From: Seminavis robusta
Lineage: Eukaryota; Bacillariophyta; Bacillariophyceae; Naviculales; Naviculaceae
Assembly (NCBI GenBank): GCA_903772945.1
Contig: CAICTM010000852.1
Span: 1-45,483 of the forward strand
DNA length: 45,483 nucleotides
Direction: 5' to 3'
In this document: positions 20,432-32,082 of the stretch, piece after piece
How positions within the stretch are numbered: position 1 is the stretch's first letter
Layout of the letters: each line of letters opens with the position of its first letter
Program-made: the position numbers and the translations under genes
The notes under the pieces: generated by a model
Seen by the model: the letters and a program-made list of their open reading frames with translations, nothing else
The model's database searches: none
What the model was told of the DNA's origin: nothing

Positions 20432-23400
20432 ATGAAGATCCAAATCAAGACACTGGCAGGAACCATTCTCGATTTGGAGGTGTCTCCATCAGACTCCATT
20501 GCGAATGTAAAGGAGAAAATCAGAGAAGCATGGGGTGCCCCACCAGAGCAGCAGAATCTTCGATACAATGAGGTGCTACTAGAAGAAGAATTGACAGACG
20601 ACCAGAATAATCAGCAATCTGCAGTGACCTTGGCTGACTACGACATCGCTGATGGAGCCACATTGAACCTAATCCTTCGCGTGAGGGCAAGAACTAAAAG
20701 ACCCGAAACGAAAATCCCACCTCCTCCAAAACAAGTGACGGATCCTCCGGGAGTTCATTATTCGTCTACGTTTCTGGTGCCAGACGACGACGACGAAGAA
20801 GAAGAAAAGGTGTCGGTTGATCAGGAGCCTGGTCGCGCAACGGCAGCCACAGCGGGTCCTGTTGTTCCGCCCAGCAGTCATGTTTCTCTCCCCACGGGTG
20901 GAGCAGTGTGGACGCCGACTATGATTGATCTCAAAACAGAAGGAGTAGGAGTCTGTGATGAACCACTTCCAATTCCTGCTCCCAGGCCACAATCTCCACA
21001 ACAATACGTAGCTGAGGCTCTCCTTGCGCCTGCTACTCTTGTTCACGACGAAGGCCCAAACATGGAAACAATAGAGTATGAGGCGTACGGTGCGCCACCT
21101 GGCAGACGCCTTTGTCTTCTTCTTTGCTTCGGCTGTTTAATCCTGATCGGTGTTGGTGTGGCGGCTGCCGTTGTCGTTGGAACTGATAGTGCAGGCGAAC
21201 CTGTTGCGATAGATATCCCACCAACTGCAGCGCCGACTGGACCAAGATTCAGCGAATTTACATTTGCTCCAACTGCCTATCCCAGTTTTGATACTGCCGC
21301 TGATGACGGATTCTTGGGATTTGACGATGCTTTTCCAATCGAAACAAGTCAAGCACCTTCTGGGGCCCCGACTCTTTCGCAAGCTCCCAGCAATGTACCT
21401 TCTGGGGTCCCAACTCTATCACAAGCGCCCAGTGTCATGCCATCTGCGACTCCAACGTTGTCGCCCTCGCCAGTGGAACAGCTGATTGGTTGGCCAATAG
21501 CGCTCATGGTTGGGGCTGTGATGCTTCTCGGATTTGCATCCATCTGGTTCTATAGGCGCCGGGGTGGGAAAGATTCCGCAGGAGTCGATTCCGGCGGTGA
21601 CCTACAGCAAAAAGTTGACGATTCCAAAGCGGGTTCTTCTTCCACACCCGACGACGTGGAAGAAGGCATCACTGCACCACCAGAGACCCAAGAGAATCTC
21701 CTTCCTCCGATGCCGCTTCCCAAACTAGATGAACAGTCTCCTGTCATTGATGATGAAGGAAATGATGGCGCAGTCATACGGGAGAATCAGTCAAAAGAGT
21801 TGCTCGGTGTGAGCGTAGCTTGGCTCAAGCACGGTTTGCTGAACGAAGTTCGTGATGCAGGTTTAGACGAAAGTGCAACAATCTATGACCTGGAAAGCTT
21901 GAATGAAGGGGGGCGATCCATCATCCGGGCAAAGGGGCAAAATGTGGTCTGTCCATTGGATGGTAGAATGGGTGCAGCTTATGTCCACGCGCTGGATAGC
22001 CAGCATGTTGGTCCCGCAACCCGAATGCTCAGCTATTCTTGGTCCTACGCGATAGGGGATATTGTGGACACTCTGATGGACTACTGTCTGGCTCAGAATC
22101 TGAATCCCAAGCACACGTTTGTCTGGCTTTGCTGTCTATGTTGCAATCAGCACCGTGTTGCAGAGAACATCAAGCTGGGCATGGAGGTTCCATTCCATGT
22201 CTTCAGAGACATCTTTCACAGCAGAGTCATTGGCATTGGTCACCTGCTCGCAATGATGAGCCCTTGGCATGAACCCAGGTATCTTTCTAGGGTCTGGTAA
22301 GTTTGTGAAAACAGCATGTGTTGTCTCGTTCTATTGCTGTCGTCTCACACTATGTCATGGATTCACATCAGGTGTATCTATGAGATGTTCATAGCCTCAT
22401 TCCAGAATAGCGGTGTGAGAGTATCCATAGTAATGCCACCGAGAGAGAAACAAGATATGGCAAGGACCATTGGCTTGAAGGGGGGCGAGGGATTGGATCA
22501 GCTGTATCGAACCCTGGGAAGAACAAAAGTTGAAAATGCTGAGGCATCACAAGTGGAAGATAAAACCAATATTTTGAAGATGGTTGAAGCAGGACCTGGC
22601 TTTCGAACTCTCAATGTAAGGGTGAATGATTTGCTGAGGCAGTGGGTGACGGATTCAACTCTGGCGGTGGTAAACACGCTAATGGACATGCGCCAGAAAT
22701 CAACATTCCAGGAGGAACCAGGAGTGGGATTTAGGAGTCGTGAACTGGTCATTATGGACACAACAGCAGATTCAAGCATCGCAGCTACCCGTGCTTTCAC
22801 AGACCAACCGACAACAAGTCTTCTTCAAGCACAGGACGGAAGCTTCCGGTGGGATCAGGCAATATCACCGGAAGATTTCAACCTGTCGGATAGTGAGTTT
22901 GCTGACTTCCTTTCAAACATGGGGGTGCTCTTCCAGAAAAATGGCGAGCACAAGCTAGCCCTCCACTACCAGAACATGGCCCTGAAAACCTACACATCAA
23001 TTGGTGCCAGCCATGGTGAAGCAGCTGCGTACTCCAACATTGGGACAGTGCTGCACAAGCAAGGGGACTTGGAAGGGGCACTGAGGAATCACCAAAAATC
23101 GCTGACTCTAAGAGAATCTTCAGCTGCAGATACACATGAAGGAACCACAACCCGCCAGAGGGCAGCATCACTCAACAATATTGCATCAGTGCTTCTTGAA
23201 CAAGGCGACTTTGTTGGGGCCCTAGACAAGTGTCACAATGCCTTGGCCATTCTAGAGAAGCAAGAGTGCCCTGAAGCAGCAACATCACAGATGGTAGAAG
23301 GTTTGGTGCAATTCAAACAAGGCAATCACAAGCAAGCCCTTGAGCTCTCTCAGAATGCACTAAAATCCCGTGAGGCAATCCTAGGGATGTATCACCCAGA

Positions 23401-23644
23401 AACAGCTGAGTCATATCACCAGATTGGTCACATGCTGCATCAAATGAATGAGAGCAGTGACCTTGCAATAGAATTCTTCCAACAGGCTCTTGCAATTCGT
23501 GAGTCTGTCCTGGGTTCAGACCACCCAGACACAAATGAATCCCGGGAAAGAGCTGATGAGATTTCATGGGCACTGGAAGCTGAAGATTTTGAAACCAACA
23601 TGGTGAATTCTGAGATGAGTCCTCTGGTGGTGCGGGCTCATTGA
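20432..23644 (+). CDS. Ubiquitin-like / two-TM / effector-like / TPR fusion protein
   Basis: Two exons, 20432-22296 and 22372-23644, give 1,045 aa. The intron (22297-22371, 75 nt, GTAAGT...CAG) splits a Trp codon and joins SRVW to CIYEM. Order of parts: a ubiquitin-like fold at 1-82 (MKIQIKTLAGTILDLEV, IANVKEKI, NLRYNEVLLEEE, DGATLNLILRV) with no C-terminal Gly-Gly; an acidic/Pro linker; TM1 about 227-249; a Pro/Ser/Thr-rich loop of APSGAPTLSQ-type repeats (about 308-348), facing outside; TM2 about 351-374 with RRR after it, so the C-terminus is cytosolic; then a conserved module with LSYSWSYAIGDIVDTL (533-548), FVWLCCLCCNQHR (563-575) and RVWCIYE (620-626); then kinesin-light-chain-type TPRs (about 797-1010; two units have ALxYQxxALK- and ALAIRES-type helices). 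The module with SYSW/WCIYE recurs in microalgal TPR proteins; its activity is unknown to me. Start: first ATG in a frame open from a TTG at 20372. Confidence 0.85.
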
Positions 23645-24169
23645 CATGAATACTGGAGGGGTCCAGCTTGAGGCCCATTGGGGCTATTCGTGCAAAGCAG
23701 AAGAAAGCCATCACTCCTCCGAGTACAGACAGAATCCAACACCTGGGTGTTCCTGCTGGATTAGCATTGTACTGTCACGTTGATTTCATGATGACTCTTT
23801 GTCTGTGGTGTAGCCAACCTGCACAAATTCTTGGGAGACAAACATGAAACTAATAATGAGGTCAAACCAAGCTGAATTCCTCATCAGTACCACGGAACCT
23901 TCGCTGTCGAGAATGTATACCAGCGATGAGGGTGTCATGTACCAGCTGGCTAGATCAGCAGCTGTACAACAGTGCTACGGACGTCATTACAACAATGCAT
24001 TATGAAGCAGTATAAAACAATATAAAACAACATCAAGAGTGATATCAAGAGTAAAGTGAAACATCAAACGGCACAACGGCACATCTGTCCTGTGTCTTCT
24101 TTCCCCACCATAAATGCGGACAGTTGCTTGTGTCGTGCGGAGACATCATCTTTTCCTTCCCTTGGGCCT
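23645..24169. other. Convergent spacer
   Basis: 525 bases between the stop of the TPR fusion and the stop of the cyclase/PDE gene. An AT-rich ATAAAACAATATAAAACAA stretch near 24012-24030 may serve polyadenylation. No gene is seen. Confidence 0.5.
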
Positions 24170-27100
24170 CTACAGAGGACGCATTTCCATCTCAGTGACA
24201 TCCTGCATCATTTCTGCCACGATTTCCTGCCCCTTTTCTTTCCACTCGTCCCTGTTTTGAATGGCGCTGCGCGACCGCGATGAGGTGGGTCAAATCATCA
24301 ATGATTAGTTGGCAAATCTACTTCACAGTCCATAAAGCTTCGGCTTCTGATACTTACTAGTTCAGACATTCATCGCTGGAGACACCAAACACTTGGCAAT
24401 CCTTCAGCTTCTTGGCCAGTGGGATGATATAGTTGTCAAAGAAGCCAATTTCTCCCTTGTACCAGAATTCACTGAAAAACGCAAAGCAAGGCATGCAGTG
24501 CCGTGAGATTTCCTTATATGTCCATCATACGATATGACAAAACCCTTTCCAATTCATACCTGGGATCCTTTGCCATGCGGCCTTCACAATACGCTCTGTA
24601 CAGTTCCAAGAAGAGCCGCTGATTCCACTTGCGGTAAATGTGCCAGTGCTGCATTGTGTGCGAAACATCAGAAGCTTGGATGATGTGCTCGATGACAATT
24701 GTTGCACGAAGATCACGATTCTCGTCGTCAGAGATTTCTGTGGAGAATGCCCTCTCCCAGCGCTTCTTTCTCAGGCCATTCAATTCAGGGTCGAAGATAT
24801 CTGTGGCCAGCACAACGTTGACGATCACCTGTTCCAAAGAACGAGTCTCAATCCATTGAGCACACCAGTGTCGAAATGAAGAGACAGAATGAAACGCAGC
24901 TTCAGGGTTACGTACCTGCCGGAATCGATACAGCTCCTTGTTGTTGGTAAAGAGGCAGTCACGCAGCTCCTCAAACTGCTCACCCATCAGGAGGTCCCAG
25001 GCAAGATCTAATGAGTTCTGGATTGGATGATTGGAGGAAGACGAGTGAATGTCAGAACAAAAGGATGGGCATGAGAGAAAGGATCTCTAGTCTCATGGGA
25101 GACGGCATTCTTCGTACCTGCTCTGCCACACTCTTGTTCCCATATCGTTCAAACATTTCCTGGTTTTCCTTCACCAACTGGCCATTGGAGACACCACGGT
25201 GGTCCCTGTGTACAAATGGTGGCATTGCAGTTAGCCACAGAACCGAGATCCACAGAAAAAGAGAAGCTACAGCCGAACTCACACATCATGGATAAGCGCA
25301 CTAAAGACAATTGCTAGCAGGGTCAACGGATCCGAGTTGATGCCGTGCGTATAGTCATGCATTTTGGCTGCCATCTCCTTCTCTTCTCCCTTTCCAAGAT
25401 CTGGCGTGACAATCCTCTTCAAAAACTTATTAGTGGCCATGGTGACGTCTGAAGACAAAATGAAAACGAAGGGGTCAGGATTCACTTCTGAAAGGAGACA
25501 AACTCCGCGGCATCAAGCGGTTACTTGTGAACTTACGACAAGCATGTTCTGTGGTATTCAAACGGAAGCGGATGAAAAGACAATGGTTGAGTTCTCTGTA
25601 GTGGAATCGGGGACAGCGCAGGGGGAGTATATAATAGTCAGCAGCTTGCTTCTCACCGAAATTATGGAAAGGATTATCGAGGTAGTGATTGGCAATGGTA
25701 GTGATGAATTTGTGAAGCTGTCGAATCACTATAGGGGACACGGGAACAAACTTTGGATCTTTGACGTCCGCAAGAGTCTTGGCGTTGAAGCGAGGCAGAT
25801 AGATGACTTCAGCAACTTCGTCCAGGCTGGTTTGGTCCATTCTGGGCGTGTAATGCGCCCTCGGTGCTCTCTGAGCTCTGTTAGATGGTTTACTCCGTTG
25901 GGCCAACATCTTCTGGATGTGTTCCTTGAACAATTCAACCATCCAGTTGACCAAACGGGCTTGTTTCTTGGCAGCATTCGCATCGACAACGTTGGCCCCG
26001 GTGGAGACGGAAGCTGGAATTGGAGAGGGATTGTCGGAGAGGGTATCCGAGCTGTCTGCAGGAAGGAGGAGCCCAGCAGATCCATTTTCGTCCGAGTTGC
26101 TGCTAGCTTTGCGAGAGCCACTGATTTGGAGCCAGTACGTACGAAGGGTTCCTTTCCCTTTGGCTTTGACACAGTCCAAACGAGGCTTTACCCATGTATG
26201 CTTTCCGGCTTCCAGCAGAAGCTCGTAGGTTATGTGCGATATCTGAATCATGTCTCGTTCGCCAGTACTGGTACAGGAAAGAGTAAGAGTCAACTGTGTC
26301 AGCTGCAAGTTTTCGTAGCGGGAAGATCTTTCAAGTCGCAGCATTCAGGTTCTCCGTACCTTTCCATTCTTGCAGCGGTGTTGACTGTATCCCCAAATAA
26401 CTGAGGTTTGAAAGCGGGAACGTTAGGGAGAGTCCTTCATAGAGCATGCATATGGGCAGAGAATGACGTGTCTGCACTCACCTGGAACCTAGCACGTTCA
26501 CCTCGGAGCACCCCGGCTGTCACAGGCCCCTACGGTGCAGATTGAGAGAGTGAATATGTTAGTCACCCCAGTCTGATTGCTGCTCAAGATTCCACGAACA
26601 GGTCAACTCACTGAGTGAAGCCCAAATCTCATGGAAAGGTCTGCAGTGTCTGGCCCTAAGCTTGTCTCTAGCTGGTTCACCAGCTGGTTCATCTTGATGC
26701 GACATTCAGCAGCAAAACTACGGGGGCAAGATGAGAGGAGGGGTCTTTGGTACAAAAACACGCACCATCCAACCATTGTCCTTACCGAGACATTATCACA
26801 GCATGCATCTCTTGAGGCTCTGGAAGACCGGTTACCTGTGATGTTCAGAAGTGTTAAAATATTTGTGAGCGTGACCTAGTCCATTCCAAGTGCCCTCAGA
26901 TCTGACAAGCCTCTCTTGATCCACTATGATTGCCGCGCAGTGTTCCCAGAAAACAGGCCACTCACCGCTACATAGCTGTCGCCTACACTCACGGAAGAAA
27001 TACTTGTTAGCAGTTGTTTCCAAGACACGTGGCGTCTGATTCGCTGCATGCGGCAAACCTACCGATTGTTTCGACCTTGAAGACCTTTCTCCTCTTGGCA

Positions 27101-29101
27101 ATTCGATCAAAGGCCTGATAAACTGCAACAAGGCAACCCAATGTGTTAGTCAACCTGGTTAGAGTGCCGAAACACAACCATACTGGGCGCCAACCGAGCC
27201 ACTTGAAACCTACCAGTCTGAAGTAGGATGAACACTTGTGCCGGATCACGAGTGGAACTCCAGGCTGTAAAGCCAGAAATATCCGCAAATAGAACAGTGC
27301 AGTGCGGGAACAGATCGGCGATTGGGGCCAAGCACATGTCATCGTCCTCCACGCCATTCAAGTATCCCTTCAAACGGCGGTTCGGAGCCATGAAGGAACT
27401 GCTGCGCCCATTGGCGTCCTTAACAGGAGCCGCCTGCTGCATGAGTCGATCTCGGACTTGCTTGGGGAAGAGGGATGACACAATGGCGTTCGTCTGCTCG
27501 GCGTTGGCCATGACAAGTCGTTGTCTCCTCTCGACCAATCGATCATACATGATGAAGAGCAAGGCGGTGCATACAAAGATGAGTACCACAGCGGCTGTCA
27601 TAAAGGCCGGGATGTTGGTGTTGTAGATGGAATGGAACTCATTGGACGGGTACACCTGCACGTTGACGTTGCAGTGACCCTGCATGATGGGCAGACCTTG
27701 TTCGGTTCCATCATCGATGCTTGTGACGGATTCCAGCGACGTCGTCCTCACCATATCATCGTAACGTCTCTGGTGTTGATCACCTTCACCCGCGGCCACA
27801 ACGTCCTTTCCATTGATAATGTAGGTAAAGTTACCCCCACAGGAGTCACTGAGAACAACGTAGATTCCAACCTTCTTTTCGGGGAGGATTCCCTTGAAGT
27901 AGTCCAACCACCTAATCCATACCGTTTGCACTCCTACGGCCTTTTGGGATTCCTTATCCAGCGTATCAAAGACAGGGACAAAGACCTGGCTAAGAGGGTC
28001 GCCTGGATAGTAGACTTGCTGCTGTTGTTTGATCCCAAGCAATAGAGAAAACCATTCGGTGTCCTGGTTGCCAGTCGAATTCATGCTTCCTGGTGGCGCC
28101 ATCAAGAACTTGTCGACAACAACAGAGCGACTCGAGAGGGATAGATTGGCTCCGATATAAGCACGACGAGACTTGAGAATGTTCTCGTTCACCTCCTGAC
28201 CATTGTAGACGATGGGGGTGGTTTGCCAGGTGGGCAGGTAGGGTCCTTGCCCCTTGTCTGTTACGGCCAAACCCTTGAGGTTGTGGAACCAAATAGGCCA
28301 ACGCTCTGCGATGTGATCGTGCTCTTCGTGCTTATCAGGCATGTCTGTAAAGTTGAGCAAACCAATGTTGTCTTGGTACTGGAGACCCTCCTCACTGTAC
28401 ATGGATAGTTAGTTTGAGCAGCAACAACACTAGAGTCAGAGAAAGGCGCCACTGGCAACCTGCACGACAGCTATACTTCCTTCCACAGTCTAGACTTACA
28501 TCCATAGAGACTCATTGCCCGTCACGTACAGCTCCCAGTCCTTGCGCTGCTCCTTGACCACCAGAGGGCTGACATGAATGTACAAGGCGCCCGACTGATC
28601 CAAGTAGGTTGCCGCTCGTTCTTGAAACCGCGAGAGAGTCACAAAGGGGAAAAGGCTTTGAGTCTCTTCCGCATGAGCCGCCATTGTCACGGCCAATCCG
28701 GACACGGCGGCCAGCTTGGAGACGGCAATGTCCATAAAGGCGTCCATCACCTTCTCAGCGGCTGCATCATACTGCGAGTTGTACTCGGCCATCTCAGCGC
28801 TGGTAGAAGTAAAGTAGGTGATGAGACTCACGGCAATGGTGGCCACAATCAAAAAGTCAAAGACGAGCAGCCTGAGCCGGAGCACTGCCTGTGTTTCTCT
28901 CTTGGCAAACTGCAGCTTTCCATCATCGTCTTCCTCCGAGCCGGACTTTGTCGTTCGACCTGTACTGCTGTGCACACTGCAGTTGTCTTCCAGGTCGTTG
29001 TTGGTGTGCTGGTACAAGTCATCGCTGAGGGTATCTTCGTCCAAGAATTGATCAGGAACCGATTCAGTCTCCGCGGTGGGGTGGCTACCAAACTTGCTCA
29101 T
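24170..29101 (-). CDS. Receptor-type guanylyl cyclase fused to cyclic-nucleotide phosphodiesterase
   Basis: Sixteen exons (transcript order): 28500-29101, 27214-28394, 27063-27122, 26966-26982, 26786-26835, 26612-26717, 26482-26529, 26360-26400, 25657-26267, 25537-25548, 25283-25448, 25118-25205, 24916-25017, 24560-24828, 24358-24471, 24170-24266. All introns have GT and AG ends and the total is 3,564 nt (1,187 aa) in one frame. The N-terminus is cytosolic, with TM1 about 78-98, a large outer domain, TM2 about 462-484, a class III cyclase about 565-760 and a PDE about 830-1187. Cyclase residues: metal Asp572 (LFADISGF) and Asp616 (ETIGDSY), Glu612 (guanine-type), Asn695 and Arg699; Gln688 stands where guanylyl cyclases have Cys and adenylyl cyclases Asp. 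PDE: general acid His903, metal His907, His963, Asp964, Asp1082. It would make and break a cyclic nucleotide at a membrane, sensing an outside ligand. Such bifunctional cyclases are known in diatoms. The ATG at 29101 was chosen over open but unconserved sequence upstream. Confidence 0.93.
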
Positions 29102-30382
29102 CGTGGTGGTGGCTTGTGTAGGTTGTTGTCTGTTGTTGTTGTTGCTGCTGTCTGGAGCCAAAACTGTGGCTGTAGATATTATGTAGTTGTGTTGGGGATG
29201 CCCAGTGATTACTGTGTTGGTTGGGTAGAAAATGTTGCCAAAAATGAATGTGTTGGTAGCTGTGTTGATACCGGTACAGCCTGAACCAAACTGAGAAAAA
29301 TTATGGCAAATCTTTAGAGGCTGGAGCCAAGTGCGGGTGCGGGATGCTGGACCTTGCATTGCCCCGCCTACATCCAGTACTAGTACTCCCTAGCTAGTAT
29401 GGCGTGGGTGTCTTGGCGGTTCCATAAGAGAGGAGGAGCTTCCTTTCTCGTTTCCTTGGCTTCGGGTCTTCTTGCTCGCGATGACTCAATAAGTTTGGGT
29501 AACGCTAATAGCCCCCAGCTCCAAGCTCCCACCACCAACCACGTACGATAAGTGCAGACATACATGATGAGCTCATGATGAAGCTCAAGGAGCTTTAGTC
29601 GGAAGGGAACGGGTCTCCTCAGAGGTGTTGAAGAATAGATTAACCAAAAATATTTACATTACTCCAGAGTAGGCGTCAGGAGAGTGCTGGGAGTTGATCC
29701 CCTTGCTGGAAACTTTCCTCTCCGAACTTCTTAGCACACTCTAATGTTTTCTTGACAAATGACAGCCCTTGTTAGACACTGCAACTGCTTCCTCCCTCAT
29801 GTCACACTCTTTCCCTTTCTGAAGCTTTTACCAGCAGTGGTCGGTGGTTTCTACATGTACTCGAGCTGTACTGGTTGGTGGATGATAAGAGGCGACGTGG
29901 TGGATAGATCGAAACAGAATCTTTTGGTTTGGTGGCCAATTCACCTGTACCAATAAGAGCCTTCTTTCTTCCACTTCAAAGTCCAGGATTTGCGCTGACG
30001 CATGCACACGAGCTGCAACCCCATTGGTCAAGGATCTGTCTTTTTCGCTCTTCCTTGACACCTATCTCGTTCGATTCGCCCAGTCAGTAGCCAAAGAAAT
30101 GGACGTGGAGTGTGGAGGTTCACATTCAGCAATGATTCAGGCACCATTCTAGAACTCAGGAGAGGGTGAGCACCTACGGTCATGCTGCATGGGGATTGTC
30201 CATGAATGACCTTTGTGGTTGCGTTTGGGCTTTTCTTCCTATCTTTGCTCTTTACTCTACTAGTAGACTAGAGCTCCAGTAAAAGCTGGTCGAGGTATTG
30301 GTGATGCATTGGAGGTTTCGGGAAGACTAGACATGACGCCATTCTTCCTCTTAGAATGACAGGCCAACAATCTTTTCTGGGC
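29102..30382. other. Intergenic, cyclase upstream region
   Basis: Bases just upstream of 29101 are rich in GTTGTT repeats and are probably leader. The rest has one TACATGTA at 29852-29859, a direct ACTAGTA/CTAGC-type palindrome cluster near 29378-29397, and no gene I can support. Confidence 0.45.
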
Positions 30383-31233
30383 TTCCTACCCAGGGTGTGG
30401 GACTCACATGAAATACACGCTGCGTGTACTCGATGTGAGTACGGGTACTGAGTACTGAGTATACTCAGTACCCATACTCACATGACCTCAGAAAATGTGA
30501 GTATTACTCAGTACCCGTACTCACATGACTCCAGATTTTGAGTACTTTCTGAGTCTTCGGTGAGTACTTCGGTGAGTACTTCGAAGTGAGTACCAGTGAG
30601 TACTCGGTGAATACTCGGTGAGTATTTTGTGAGTGAATGGTGGGAGACAACTGGCAAAACCAACCACCCAATCATCTTTGAAGTTGATGTGCGCATCTTT
30701 GCAATGCCAGATAGCAACGGCTTCCAAGAAAGAGTTTTCAGTTCTTGTACATGGTTTGATGGAAAACTCAGCAATGGACAGAAGGTTAACATGACATTCC
30801 AAATGCGCCTTCTTTGCTACAAGAACAGTGCATTCATCCAGAACTACAAGCAATGCATCAATGATGCAAGAAAGGAATGGGCTAAGAATAGGACCAAGGA
30901 TCTCCTCAAGCTAACTGCCAGCAGATGTGAAGAGGAGGATTATGACAGTGATATTGATGCCATGGTGGACCTTTACAACAAGATTGATGAGCCCCCAGCC
31001 CAGAACTAGAAAAACCTAGATAATTTCCCTAAGTAATTGATTTATGAGTACTCAGTGAGTACTCTATAGTACCCACAAAGTACCTGTACTCACATGATAC
31101 CCGTACTCACTTGACCCTGGGAATTGTGAGTATTACCCAGTACCCATACTCACTTGACTTTGGAATTGTGAGTACTACTCAGTACCCATACTCACATGCT
31201 AAAACAGTGTGAGTACCACGCCCTGTTCCTACC
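30383..31233 (+). mobile_element. hAT-type DNA transposon relic with intact ends
   Basis: The element is 30391-31225 (835 bp). It starts CAGGGTGTGGGACTCACA and ends with the inverse TGTGAGTACCACGCCCTG; 16 of the 18 end bases match. It is flanked by an exact 8-bp target-site duplication, TTCCTACC, at 30383-30390 and 31226-31233. CAGGG ends and an 8-bp duplication are the hallmark of the hAT superfamily. The interior has many GTGAGTAC/GTACTCAC and ATACTCAC repeats next to both ends (subterminal, likely transposase-binding). It keeps only a C-terminal piece of a transposase, so it cannot move by itself. Confidence 0.88.
30629..31009 (+). pseudogene. hAT transposase C-terminal fragment
   Basis: An open frame of 126 codons inside the hAT element, starting at a GTG rather than ATG. 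It carries the hAT C-terminal dimerisation signature: a WWE start, a helix ending RIFAMPDSNGFQERVFSS (the family has a P-S-x-x-x-E-R-x-F-S motif; here PDSNGFQERVFS), then a long helical part and an acidic tail. The N-terminal catalytic part and BED finger are absent. It may be translated from an internal start, but a stand-alone role is a guess. Confidence 0.7.
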
Positions 31234-31727
31234 GGTAGCCAGTACTTCACATCCCTTTAATTAAAATTGGCCAAAAGGACGTTCTCAGCAGCCAAGGTCC
31301 AAAGGTCTTTTTCCAGGCCTCGATAGTGGATGGATGTTGCTCGCCTGGCCCTCCAGTCTCCGCTCCTCGCTCCAGCTTCTAAAGCTCTATAAAGCTTTAG
31401 ACCTCGGGAAAATTTAATGTCCTAGGAGTAAGCCCTATCTCAATCAGAGTCTGGCTACTAGGTACTGGTACCTCTAGTAGCTAGGGTACTCGAGTGGTCC
31501 GATTAGCTGCTCGATTGATTGATTCAATGATTCCAGGCGCCACCAAGCTTTCTACTATTAATAGGGGATGGGTAAATCCCACTATAGCCCTGTAGTGTAC
31601 TCAACAGGAGTGACTCAGAATGTCAGAAAAAGGATAAAATGAAGCTTTTAGCGGGAAGCAAGATTCAATTGGATTAGATTGCATTGGATTAGATTGAATT
31701 GGATTGAATTGGATTCCAAATACGTCA
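31234..31727. other. Intergenic, repeat-rich
   Basis: No gene. Bases 31672-31717 are runs of ATTGGATTAGATT/GAATTGGATT. A partner sequence of the same type, on the other strand, lies at 32189-32230 beyond the MITE. Confidence 0.5.
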
Positions 31728-32082
31728 GGGAGATGTTAAAATAAGCGGGAATTCTCCGTTTTTTAAACACCACCAGCTTTTTCCCTGCTTTGTTTAACAC
31801 CACCAGTTTTCTTCCCCTTTTGTTTAACACTAAGGCAAACAAGCTGTAAACATGCTGTATCATGAAACCAAAGAAATAATGAGAGTTTTGATTCAGGCAT
31901 CACAAGAAACTCTTGTTTCTCCAAATTGACTAAGTGTGTGTTCAAATACGGGACTGAAGGACAATAGAGCTAGGGAGCAAAAAAGTGGATGTTAAAGCTT
32001 TGGGCAAGTGTGTGTTAATCACTGATGAATAAACTGGTGGTGTTCAAAAAAGCGAGAATTCCCGATTCTTTTAACATCTCCC
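31728..32082. mobile_element. MITE-like element with 49-bp terminal inverted repeats
   Basis: The first 49 bases (31728-31776) and the last 49 (32034-32082) are inverted copies with 44 of 49 matches, starting GGGAGATGTTAAAA and reaching AACACCACCAG. The whole is 355 bp and has no coding capacity. The interior repeats AACACCACCAG(C/T)TTT blocks. I cannot see a clear target-site duplication at these borders, and the (ATTGGATTAGATT)-type flanks are themselves inverted to one another (31672-31717 versus 32189-32230), so the true ends could lie further out. The superfamily is undetermined. Confidence 0.7.

Noticed and set aside
25364..26404. Plus-strand ORF of 346 aa
   Set aside because: Antisense to the cyclase/PDE exons whose protein matches the known PDE fold; no motif of its own.
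28574..29284. Plus-strand ORF of 236 aa
   Set aside because: Antisense to exon 1 of the cyclase/PDE gene.
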